Below are positions 1-7,900 of a DNA stretch of 14,408 bases, one piece after another. Source of the DNA: Baffinella frigidus (Eukaryota; Cryptophyceae; Cryptomonadales; Baffinellaceae). A program made the translations under genes and the position numbers. Every line of letters begins with the position of its first letter. The stretch's first letter is position 1. The DNA is taken from NCBI GenBank assembly GCA_026770585.1, contig MU646356.1, forward strand, positions 626,124-640,531, read 5' to 3'. The notes beneath the pieces were generated by a model. It did not search any database and was not told the origin of the DNA. It saw nothing but the letters and a program-made list of their open reading frames with translations.

Positions 1-396
1 TTGCCAAACAACCAGCGTCAGCGCCGCACATGCTACGCATTGTGCCACTTACTGTACCCCGTGTCGGCCGCTCATACGAGCATTTTCCGGATGGATTCTA
101 ACTCCACCTCCTACTCCCCGCCTCTCACCAAGCCCCGTGGGCTACTTGGTATCCAATGACTTGACTCTGCGGCGCTAGAGTGGTATCTCGAATCCAAGAA
201 CTCCCACCGCTCTCCTAGAACCGCTTTAGGGTCCTAGGGATAGGCCTACTCGTCAAAGTGGGCTACCAAGGGATTTTCGGCCCGATTCTTACCAGCAATC
301 AGTTAGGATTTCCGTAAGAACAGCCCTATCCCCCCACGGATGGCCTACCGTGGGGTCCCTACGGATTATCCACTCGCCACTCACGTCCCCGGTGGA
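1..396. other. No gene seen; degraded element-like sequence
   Basis: No convincing exon on either strand. Words shared with family 1 arms recur (GGTCCTAGGGATAGGCCTACTCG near 228, CCACTCGCCACTCACG near 370), suggesting decayed copies of that family. Confidence 0.4.
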
Positions 397-410
397 CTGA
401 CGTAACGGGC

Positions 411-745
411 CATGGGTTCAAAATTGACCCCGCAGAGGTCCCCCCTAGGGCCCCACGGTAGGGCGTATGCGCCTACTGGCCACTTACGGGATTCGGGTGA
501 GCAGGACATGCTCGAAGCGATCAACAAGGTCATCAAGGGCTACGCCAAGTTCTCCGCCACCCCCAAGTACATGGTCTACAACTAACCGCCGGGGTTTCGC
601 AACTACCCTTCCTCCTCGGGGGAACTCCCTCATCCCGCTTCCCTTAAGTGGCCAGTAGGCGCATACGCCCTACCGTAGGGTCCTAGGACCTGCCCAGGAC
701 CTCTGCGGGGTCGATTTTGACCCCGTGGTCACTTGAGGGATACGT
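411..745. mobile_element. Family 1 inverted pair enclosing a coding fragment
   Basis: Two family 1 arms face each other. The left arm (about 411-490) and right arm (641-729) match as inverted repeats over roughly 80 bases: GTCAATTTTGACC-like outer parts, CCTAGG, then TAGGGCGTATGCGCCTACTG and CCACTTA[AC]GGG. The 150 bases between them include a GC3-rich reading frame ending in TAA. No transposase is present, so this would be a non-autonomous element that carries or surrounds captured DNA. The sequence shows the inverted repeats; mobility is inferred from further copies at 5060-5300 and 8524-8627. Confidence 0.75.
496..585 (+). pseudogene. C-terminal coding fragment inside family 1 pair
   Basis: Reads [15 protein letters not shown] then [14 protein letters not shown] and TAA at 583-585. 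Nearly every codon from the ATG at 508 ends in C or G, as expected of a well expressed nuclear gene. A CAG at 502-504 just before GAC could be a 3' splice acceptor, which would make this a last exon. I do not recognise the parent protein. Because inverted element arms enclose it, it is probably a captured gene fragment, but a genuine terminal exon with elements inserted around it cannot be excluded. Confidence 0.5.
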
Positions 746-769
746 ACCCATCCCGCCCGCGGTGTGAGG

Positions 770-823
770 GATCCGCTTGAGGCTGTGATCAATGGCTCCA
801 AGCCTTGGAAGCGCGTGGCCTGA
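770..823 (+). CDS. Candidate terminal exon, unknown protein
   Basis: After GTGTGAG the plus strand reads DPLEAVINGSKPWKRVA and TGA at 821-823. It resembles a protein C-terminus and starts like the fragment at 505 (D-x-LEA...IN). It is short, unrecognised and has no second copy to test, so support is weak. Confidence 0.3.
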   Translation, partial: DPLEAVINGSKPWKRVA

Positions 824-1419
824 CTGCGAAGGTCGGGCTATGAGAGATCCTTTAGGTCCTCAAGGTTCTTGGAGCTCCCAACTTGGGCGGACACCGGAAC
901 TTGTTCTGTAGAAAGGAAAGGCCGAGGACAGGCCGAGGACGGGCCCGCCTCGGGCGGAGAGAGAGGGCGCTTATGTAGACTTGAGGCTGTGCGGCCTAGC
1001 GTGGGGGCCGCGGATTTGGCTCTTGAGTAAAAGAAAGGGAATTCACTGTGGATTCGGCGTTGGACAGACTTGAAACCAGTGTCAACTATCTGGGCCCTAC
1101 GACAGACTTCGTGTTGCTTGAGTGGAGCGCAGTTTCTCTCTGAGCAATTGCAAAACGGCTTTTGCCTGTCGGTCCTGCTCTCCATTGGCACTTGGTCGCG
1201 TGTGGGGTGTGAGGACCGGGTCCGGGATGGGCCCGCCTCAGGGGGAAAGGGCTCCAAGGGTGAGTCCTATCGGGGGAAATCCCTATACCGTATACGTATT
1301 GTAATCCTCGCTCTGGATTAAAGACATCACAGATTGGAACCTCGGCCATGGCTTGACATGGGGCTAAGGTTGCGAGCCTGGGAGTGGCTGCTCGAATCGG
1401 CTCCTGCCCCCGGGGGCAA
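824..1419. other. No gene seen
   Basis: Both strands have open frames up to about 140 codons, but none shows biased codon use or recognisable protein sequence. A short word, GGGCCCGCCTC, occurs near 940 and near 1228 with GGACMGG-type flanks, suggesting a local duplication. Confidence 0.4.
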
Positions 1420-1554
1420 TACAGGGGTACCTCGCTCATAAGAAATCGACCCCCCCTACATTGTAGGCTAGGACCCTACAGTGGGACCATGCCTGGGGCC
1501 CTATGGGGGTCCTATGGGGGGGGGGCAGTTTCTTATGAGCGGCGTACACCTGTA
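1420..1554. mobile_element. Family 2 MITE-like element, complete
   Basis: The terminal inverted repeat starts TACAGGGGTACCTCGCTCAT, then AAGAAA, and is answered by TTTCTTATGAGCGGCGTACACCTGTA. The 135-base body is G/C-run rich with CCCTAGG/CCTATGGGG words. Removing the outer TA leaves CAGGGG...CCCTG-type ends beside a possible TA target duplication, as in Tc1/mariner-like elements. It has no coding capacity. Another full copy is at 5668-5788 and an end fragment at 1930-1991. Confidence 0.8.
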
Positions 1555-1929
1555 CCATCGCCGCTGGGTACATGCCAGCTCCTCAAGAACCAAGAACCAA
1601 GCACGGCACCTCGCGCCCAGGCACCTGAAAAGGCAACCGCGTGGATTCGGCAGCGACGTTCGCGCGGTTGACGTGAGTCGAAGGACGCAAGGTTACTTCG
1701 GAGGCCTGAGTGAATCTACCTAGGCATCCTCATAATCTTGCGCCCTTGTGCCCTTAGATCCTAGTTACCGACAGAAGGCCTTATGGTCGTGAAGCTCCTT
1801 GAGGGCATTGATCTCAACGCTACAAGGAACGCAGCCCCGTGTCGTTCGTTAGGTTTACCGAAACACGTGTCAAGTCTTGAGGGACATGTGGACTTAGAAG
1901 GCCTGGAGCCGTTTGACCATTTAGCACCA
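1555..1929. other. No gene seen
   Basis: Unique sequence between two family 2 elements. A CAAGAACCAAGAACCAAG tandem occurs near 1585. No supported exon or RNA gene. Confidence 0.35.
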
Positions 1930-1991
1930 AGCACCATCCCAATGGTGGTCCGAGGGGGTGGGCGTTTTCTTATGAGCGAGATTCCCCTGTA
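1930..1991. mobile_element. Family 2 element, right end only
   Basis: The segment TTTTCTTATGAGCGAGATTC then CCCTGTA matches the right terminus of the complete copies. The left terminus is absent; a GGTGGTCCGAGGGGGTGGG body remains. The last bases, CCCCTGTAG, look like a splice acceptor for the exon candidate that follows. Confidence 0.65.
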
Positions 1992-1992
1992 G

Positions 1993-2071
1993 CGAGAGAT
2001 GCCCAGGAGCGCAAGAGCGCGCTGCAGGATTGCAAAGAAACGAAGACGCGTCTTCGGGCTGTGGTTATCAG
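1993..2071 (+). CDS. Candidate internal exon encoding a charged helix
   Basis: Between TTCCCCTGTAG and GGTCCG the plus strand holds 25 codons plus two bases on each side: RDAQERKSALQDCKETKTR then LRAVVI. The peptide is strongly helical and charged, coiled-coil-like. The acceptor is formed by the end of a family 2 element. A diverged echo follows at about 2100-2150 (GGATGCGACAGAGCAAGAGTGTCAAGGAACAAGAATGC then TGGTTTTCTGG/GTAACT), possibly a repeated exon. The protein is not recognised and neighbouring exons are not identified. Confidence 0.35.
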
Positions 2072-2386
2072 GTCCGAGGAACACGATTGCTGGGGGTTTC
2101 TGGATGCGACAGAGCAAGAGTGTCAAGGAACAAGAATGCTGGTTTTCTGGGTAACTGCTTGTACAAAGGGAATGTGAGAATGCACACAGTGCTCCTGCAA
2201 GGTTGCATCCCGTTCGGTTTCGGCCGTGAACAGAGAGGACCATCAAACAAGTGCGCTGCGCTGGAACCCGAGCGAGGTACGAGCCATGTTTAGAAATGTA
2301 CATTCATTAATCGCGATTTTGCCAAGCCCACGCCACACAGGCAAGTGCCTGGCGATCCTAGAGGTCCTACTCAGAGACGCACATCT

Positions 2387-2771
2387 CTAGCACAACCAGT
2401 CAAAGTCTGTTCCCTCCTCGTCTTCCTTCTCATCATCTTGAGACGAGCACATCTCCGAAGACGAGAGCAAGATCGTGTTCTCGTCAGAGAGGAACATTCT
2501 TTGCAGCTTGTGGCTCACGAGCTCTAGGTCGTTGTCTTCCTGCATGAACGTGTCATCGTTGCGCCCGCGCTTGGAGCCGCTGGAGCCGCACGGAGAGGAC
2601 GACCGCCGGCTGCAATCTTCTCCTGGAGTAGCAGGGCATGTCGCAGCGAAACCGATGGCGTCGTCGTTGTTGAACGCCAGCTCGCAGGTGTGTGCCATGG
2701 CCGCCATGTCCATCTTCTCGAACGCGTTGGCGGTGTAGTCTTCTTGGAGGAGAGAGGTGAGGGATGGGTTG
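2387..2771 (-). CDS. Last exon of an unknown acidic protein
   Basis: On the minus strand the acceptor TTGTTACACAG ends at 2772. One base and 127 codons follow, ending TAG at 2389-2387. The start reads NPSLTSLLQEDYTANAFEKM; the middle has CPATPGEDCSRRSSSPCGSSGSKRGR; the end is QDDEKEDEEGTDFDWLC. Codons strongly favour C or G at the third position throughout, which supports real coding. The tail has a Ser-rich patch, a small basic patch (SKRGR) and a 15-residue acidic run ending in an aromatic FDW. That recalls acidic activation tails, but I do not recognise a family. Upstream exons are not established; a tandem duplication lies just beyond its 5' side. Confidence 0.7.
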
Positions 2772-2824
2772 CTGTGTAACAAATCTCTTGTGGAGGTCTT
2801 GCTCGTCTTGCGAGTCCAAGAAGG

Positions 2825-3170
2825 GAAATATGCCAAGTCAAAAAATATCTGCACAACAATCTTTTGTTTTTTACTGCACGATTTCCCCCCCACGGTTTCC
2901 TCAAGAAGATATGCCACATAAATGATGGCACAAACAGAACTAAAAGATTACTAAAAGGGGGTAATCACTAGTACGAAGCACCCCGAGATATTCAGTGATC
3001 ACACCGAAATATGTCTTGGCAAGTCAAAAAATATCTGCACAACAATCTTTTGTTTTTTACTGCACGATTTCCCCCCCACGGTTTCCTCAAGAAGATATGC
3101 CAGATAAATGATGACATAAAACATAATACATAACTTAAAGGGGGCAATCACCCCGAGATATTCACACCCT
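2825..3170. repeat. Tandem duplication, about 180-base unit
   Basis: Copy 1 begins GAAATATG at 2825 and copy 2 at 3006. About 90 bases from GTCAAAAAATATCTGC onward (2837 and 3023) are nearly identical, including a TTTTGTTTTTTACTGCACG stretch and CCCCCCCACGGTTTCCTC. The match continues less perfectly to CACCCCGAGATATTCA in both copies. It is more AT-rich than the surroundings. Confidence 0.9.
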
Positions 3171-3230
3171 ATGAAGTTCGTAGGATACGATCTCATGACA
3201 CCCCTTCCTGCGTTGGACACACTTGAGATA

Positions 3231-3250
3231 CTCGTACGAGCTCGTACGAG
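3231..3250. repeat. 20-bp palindrome of CTCGTACGAG units
   Basis: CTCGTACGAG occurs twice in a row and is itself palindromic; a third, imperfect unit (CTCGTAGAAG) follows. No known factor site is implied. Confidence 0.85.
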
Positions 3251-3284
3251 CTCGTAGAAGATCTCTGTTCCAACAAAAGTGTCA

Positions 3285-3500
3285 TCACGGCCGACGTGAC
3301 ACTTTTTTGGGGTCGAAAAACTTGAAAACCTTATCCAAAGATGGAAACACCCCGAGATACAACCGCATCTCTGTTTTCGCAATCTCATGACGATCATGCG
3401 TCTTTCGAAGGTCCGGAACAGTCTCGAATTTCCCAACCAGTGTGTCTTCGGGACGCGTCTGCAACGTGATGGTGACATCGGTGATACGAACAGACACCAA
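3285..3500 (-). CDS. Possible exon, unknown protein
   Basis: The minus strand reads VSVRITDVTITLQTRPED, TLVGKFETVPDLRKTHDR, HEIAKTEMRLYLGVFPSL and DKVFKFFDPKK before a TGA at 3285. Composition looks like a folded domain, with alternating beta-type residues and then a charged helix, but codon use is less GC3-biased than in the stronger exons. No clear acceptor precedes it (a T-run lies just upstream). It may belong to the same minus-strand gene as 2387-2771, but no join was found. Confidence 0.3.
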   Translation of the reverse strand: MVSVRITDVTITLQTRPEDTLVGKFETVPDLRKTHDRHEIAKTEMRLYLGVFPSLDKVFKFFDPKKVSRRP

Positions 3501-3710
3501 AAAAAAGCAACTATTTCAGAATTGTTTGACCATAATGACCATAACTGCACCAAAAGCACTTGATCGGCGTAGTTTTTTTTTGGGAACGGTGACAGAGCTC
3601 TGTTCCCGTGAACGGTAACACAGAATTCTGGGACTACCTGTTACCTACCTTGGTAACGGTAACAAATTTGCCAGATAGGCTTGCTGCGCGATCCGAAAAA
3701 CCTCGGGAGC

Positions 3711-3863
3711 GGCCCCTTGAACCACAGCGGGCGGAGCCCAATCTGAGCCCAATGCTCTATTTGGGAAGCAAGGCTGACCCGGTCCTAGCTTGGGAAAGGC
3801 ACGGGCTGACACCGACAATCCTGTTTAATGAACACGAAATCAACGAAATCAACGAAATCAACA
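3711..3863 (+). repeat. Coding-like repeat, copy 1 (inverted partner at 12234-12363)
   Basis: Matches the reverse complement of 12234-12363 over most of its length. It contains an open frame beginning MLYLGSKADPVLAW (ATG at 3751), then ERHGLTPTILFN and EHEINEINEIN. It has an 11-base internal duplication (GAGCCCAATCT) and one extra GAAATCAAC unit relative to copy 2. The GTAAGT donor of copy 2 is absent here. Confidence 0.85.
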
Positions 3864-3888
3864 GGCTCTCAGGACCTCTGCATTGTTA

Positions 3889-3953
3889 CCAAGTAAACTC
3901 GGTCACAGGGCTCCTGGACCTCGACGATGTCACCGATTTCTGAAGGTCGGAAA
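3889..3953 (-). CDS. Possible short exon, unknown protein
   Basis: The minus strand after AGAAACTGCAG reads FRPSEIGDIVEVQEPCDRVYL and ends at TTG before GTAACA, a plausible donor. If not spliced, the frame continues only seven codons to TGA. The peptide looks like part of a small beta-barrel, but no family is recognised. Confidence 0.3.
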
Positions 3954-4390
3954 CTGCAGTTTCTGACTGTTTTTCGAAGAGCTAGAAGCACGTACGGTAC
4001 ACATGTACGAGTACTGGGCCTAGTTCGGATGGGTTGCCCGTTGGGTAGGAGCGCATCCGTAGATTGTTCCTGAACAGTGCGGCGGACGTGGCCTTCGATA
4101 TGAGTATAATGCAAAGCACCAAAACACCACTGCTTTGCAACATATTTCACACTAGAATTCTACGGAAGGGCGTGTCGGTGGGCTACATGTACATGTATGT
4201 TGGGAGAAATCAAAACCTGAAGGACCTGTTAGGGATCACATACGAGCGTAGGATACCCGATTTAGGACTACGAGCTCACACCGGTAGGATCCTACATACT
4301 GCTGCGATCCTCTCTGTAACGGGAGGCTCGATGCGATCCGAAAGGGAGCAGGCCTTTTCTGCACAACCAGTTCCAGTCCGGTTCCAGTAA
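3954..4390. other. No gene seen
   Basis: Open frames of about 90-110 codons exist on both strands, but none shows convincing protein character. Short palindromic words such as GTACATGTAC occur near 4005 and 4188. Confidence 0.35.
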
Positions 4391-4575
4391 CCCCTAAAAC
4401 CACAACCCACAACCCACAACCCACAACCCACAACCCACAACCCACAACCCACAACCCACAACCCACAACCCACAACCCACAACCCACAACCCTCAACCCA
4501 CAACCCACAACCCACAACCCACAACCCACAACCCTAAATCCTAAACCATAAACTCTGAACCCGAAATCCCAAACC

Positions 4576-4606
<31 letters not shown>

Positions 4607-4646
4607 CACCCTCAACCTAATCCCTGAACTCTGAACCCTGAACCTT
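4391..4646. repeat. CCCACAA heptamer array grading into CCCTCAA/CCCTGAA
   Basis: About 18-20 nearly perfect CCCACAA heptamers run from about 4400 to 4536, followed by degenerate CCTAAAT, CCCTCAA and CCCTGAA units. The 7-base period matches plant/algal-type telomere repeat (CCCTAAA) with a changed base, suggesting expansion of a mutated telomere-like unit. In the minus strand it lies just downstream of the PEBP stop codon. Confidence 0.95.
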
Positions 4647-4820
4647 ACGTGGCGAGGGGGTCAAAATCCCACGAAAACATCCCAGGTTCCGCACTCGCAT
4701 CCATCTTCAATCGCGCGGATAAATTTACTGACATGTACACCATCGCCAACCTGCGCCTCGCGCCTAAGGCACGCTTCTGTCCTTGTCGCTGGGACGCTCC
4801 GGATGACGCTCCCCCCAGCG

Positions 4821-4902
4821 CTATGCCGCGACACGAAACATGGCCTGGCTCACCTTCTCAAGCCCGGTCGACTCTGCGAATTTTTCGGGGTTGAATCCAC
4901 AC
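4821..4902 (-). CDS. PEBP gene exon 6: C-terminus and stop
   Basis: The acceptor GACCGCAG ends at 4903. One base completes Arg, then the exon reads CGFNPEKFAESTGLEK and VSQAMFRVAA, with TAG at 4823-4821. FNxxKFAxxxGL...[AM]xFxV is the usual C-terminal helix and last strand of PEBPs, so the protein ends intact. An internal GAG-AAG/GTGAGC could mimic a donor, but reading through gives the family-like ending. No clear polyadenylation signal was seen. A heptamer array begins about 170 bases downstream. Confidence 0.85.
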
Positions 4903-7900
4903 CTGCGGTCACGAGGGGGGCTCGTGAGATCTGGCGCATCCTACACGGGGATGTATCCCCATAATTTCTCATTTTCGGGAATCCTCGAGATGATTGTCGC
5001 GAGGGGGGCGCCTGAGCTGCTTGCAAAGCGTGCGGGAAGATTTTGTCAAGTTAACCCCCATCCCTTGAGTGGCGAGTAGGCCCATACGCCCTACCGTAGG
5101 GCCCTAGGACCTGTCGGCCCTACGCCCTACCGTAGGGCCCTAGGACCTGCCTAGGACTTCTTAGCGGTCAATTTTGACCACCCCACCACTTGAGGGGTAT
5201 CGTTAAGCGACCATAGGGTGAATATCCACCCTTACTTGCCCTAGGCAGGTCCCAGAGGCCTACCGTAGGGCGTATGAGCCTACTCGCCACTTAAGGGATA
5301 CACACTGTCAACTTCAGGATCCGAACACGCCAGGTTGACGTGTTCTTTTCAGCTGACACGAATCTGTTCCAGAGTTCACGGTTTGTCTGGGGTTTGACCT
5401 GAACAAATTTTTCCTACTCGTGGGTTGGGAAATCCTCGAATGCCATCGCGAGTCGCCAGGCTATCAGTGGCGCCATCCTTAAAGTGTACAGGGGTACCTC
5501 GGCTAAGAATACCCTCGCTCGAAAGGTCGGTCGGTCGGTGTTTTCTTGAATGAGTACCAGAGGGTTGACTAACCGCGAGATTTGGTCACATCTCTGGTGC
5601 AAAATTAAGAAAACGCAGTGGTCGAATCCGGTCCGTTTTCTTAAGAAAACGGCGGCTGGCTGGTGAATACAGGGGTACCTCGTTCATAAGAAACCAACCC
5701 CCCCTGGGAGCCTACATCAGGCCTATGCCTAGGGCCCTATGGTGATCCTAGGGGGGTAAGCGTTTCTTATGAGAAAGGTACTCCAGTAGAGGGGGGCTAA
5801 TACGGGAAAACCTATTTTCTTTCAGATCTGGCAACGAAAGTTGCTACACGATTCGTTCTTACTAGTAGCATTCAAGCGCTTGTGCAGTAACTTTCGTTGT
5901 CAGATTCTGAAAGAAAAATAGGGTTCCCCAGATAAGGGCTACACCGCTCACAATTCGTTCTCACTAGTTATATTAAAGAATTTGTGTAGTAATTTTCGTT
6001 GAAAAATAGGGTTCCCCGGATCAGGGCGACACCGTTCAGCGGGGGCCTGCACTCTGCCCATGTCCGTGTGCTGCTTGTAGAGCGTGACGATGTAGCGATG
6101 CGTGCCTTGCGGGGGGGTCGGGCCGTTGTACGGCACCTGGACAGGGACGTGAGAAGTGCGGCCACCAAGGCAGATGTTGCCCCCGCTAACCTCGGAGGGC
6201 ATCGAGCTCAACATAGGCTAGTCAAACCTACGGCATTCACTACGGTAGGACATAGGGCTCCTAGGCCCGGGTTTCTTGGAGGAGCGCGAGGCGTGTCCTA
6301 CGGCCTACCTTAGTCAATACCGTAGCCTTAACCCCCCGTATTTAGGCCGTTTTTGACACTTTTGAAGCGTTTGCAGAAGGGAGGCGGGGTCAGGTCGGCG
6401 GAAACTCGGGACGGGACAGGGGTGGTACTACAGGGATACCTCGTGTACAAGAAAATGCAACTTAAGAAAACGGACCGGATTCGACGCCTGCGTTTTCTTG
6501 ATTTAGTACCAGAGAGTTGACTAAATCTCGCGTTCAGTCAACCCTCTGGTATCAATTTCAGAAAACACCGACCGACCGACCTTCGAGCAAGGGTGTTCTT
6601 ATAGCCGAGGTACCCCTGTACTGAACCTCCCGAACCCGCCTTACGATTTTGGCCTGCAGAGTGCTGACACTGGTTGCCTCCACGGTAACCGTCACCCCCC
6701 CCCCACAATTCCGTCTAACGTTGTGGGGATTGGAGCTGTTGAAGCCTCGGCAAGGCGTTTCCGAAATCGAAATGCAGGCTTCGGTGGCTCGGTAGCCTAG
6801 CTCTATCCGAGTTTTATTCTGTCCCGTCCTTACGAACTCAAGAGGAAATATCCAGTACTCAAGAGGAAACGTCCAGTACAAAAGGGCGAATAGAAATCCC
6901 TTACACCGAGCCAGAATATGGCAGAGCTAGGTAGGTTCTACGCCAGAGGGCTCGAGGGTCATCACTGTCTTATCTCAGCCAGATCTGGCTAAAGTGACTT
7001 TAGAATCCTTCGGGTTTGCGCTGCAAGATGTCAAAAGTGGACGTTTCGAGGCCTCTGGCGTGGGTCTCTTAACCTCTACTTGATCCCCCCGAATTCACCC
7101 ATTCCGGATTAAAGCAGGAGAGACAGGAAAAAACAAAGTCCAATGCAGAGCTAGCCACTTAGCAGCGGCTGAGTTCCTTCTCCCCCGGATATCCGGGGGA
7201 AACGAAGTTCGAATCCAATGCAACTGGATAAGATTCTAGTACAAATGGTTTAGATGGACTGTATCTGTGAAGCGCCCGGTGGCTGCTAAATGGGTGGTAC
7301 CAGTGAGGAGCCGCCCGTGAGATGTTTGCCCTTGGCGTTGGTCATGACTGTCTTATCTCAGCCAGATCTGGCTAAAGTGACTTTAGAATCCTTTGGGTTT
7401 GCGCTGAAAGATGTCAAAAGTGGACGTTTCGAGGCCTCTGGCGTGGTTCGGTACCAGGGCGGAGCCACCGGTGAGATGCTTGCCCTTCGCGTTGATCAGG
7501 ATCCAGTGCACCCACGCCTGCGACGTGACATTTTTTGGCCTTTTTAGCTTCCAAAAAGCCGAAAAAAAACGTTTTTAGGTCTCGAAAAAGGTTTTTTTAG
7601 CTTCCGATTCGCGGTTCGGAATGAGACCTCTACACGTTCGTAGGAAAACGGACTCAAAATGGGGTAGTTTGGCCTACGGTATTGACCACGGTAGGCCGTA
7701 GGGGCCTAGGGGGGCTCCTATGAAAAACCAGGTCCCAGGTCCCCTACGGCCAATCGCAGTCAACACCGTAGGCATAACTACCCCATTTTCAGTTCGTCAC
7801 CCTACCACACGTTGGACTACGGACTTTTCATCAAAAGTCAACACGCCCTGATGCAACCAACTTTAGGGCTTTTCTGGTGCAAGTTTGGTCACGTTACTCC

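Noticed and set aside
1761-2303. Minus-strand frame of 180 codons
   Set aside because: Part is the translation of family 2 element sequence (GISLIRKRPPP), and the rest lacks codon bias.
4236-4580. Long minus-strand frame with repeated LWVVGCG
   Set aside because: It is only the translation of the CCCACAA heptamer array.
5948-6214. Treating the PEBP-like frame here as a one-exon gene starting MLSSMPSEVSGG
   Set aside because: The part before VPYNG lies upstream of a good acceptor and does not fit the family, while exon 4 supplies the correct preceding residues in phase.
6285-6335. Possible dinoflagellate spliced-leader relic (ACCGTAGCC)
   Set aside because: Only nine bases resemble it and they belong to a family 5 arm; no CATTTTGGCTCAAG follows.
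7140-7225. tRNA-like B-box (AGTTCGAATCC) downstream of a GC hairpin
   Set aside because: The flanking bases do not form a T-arm or acceptor stem, and no anticodon arm can be drawn.
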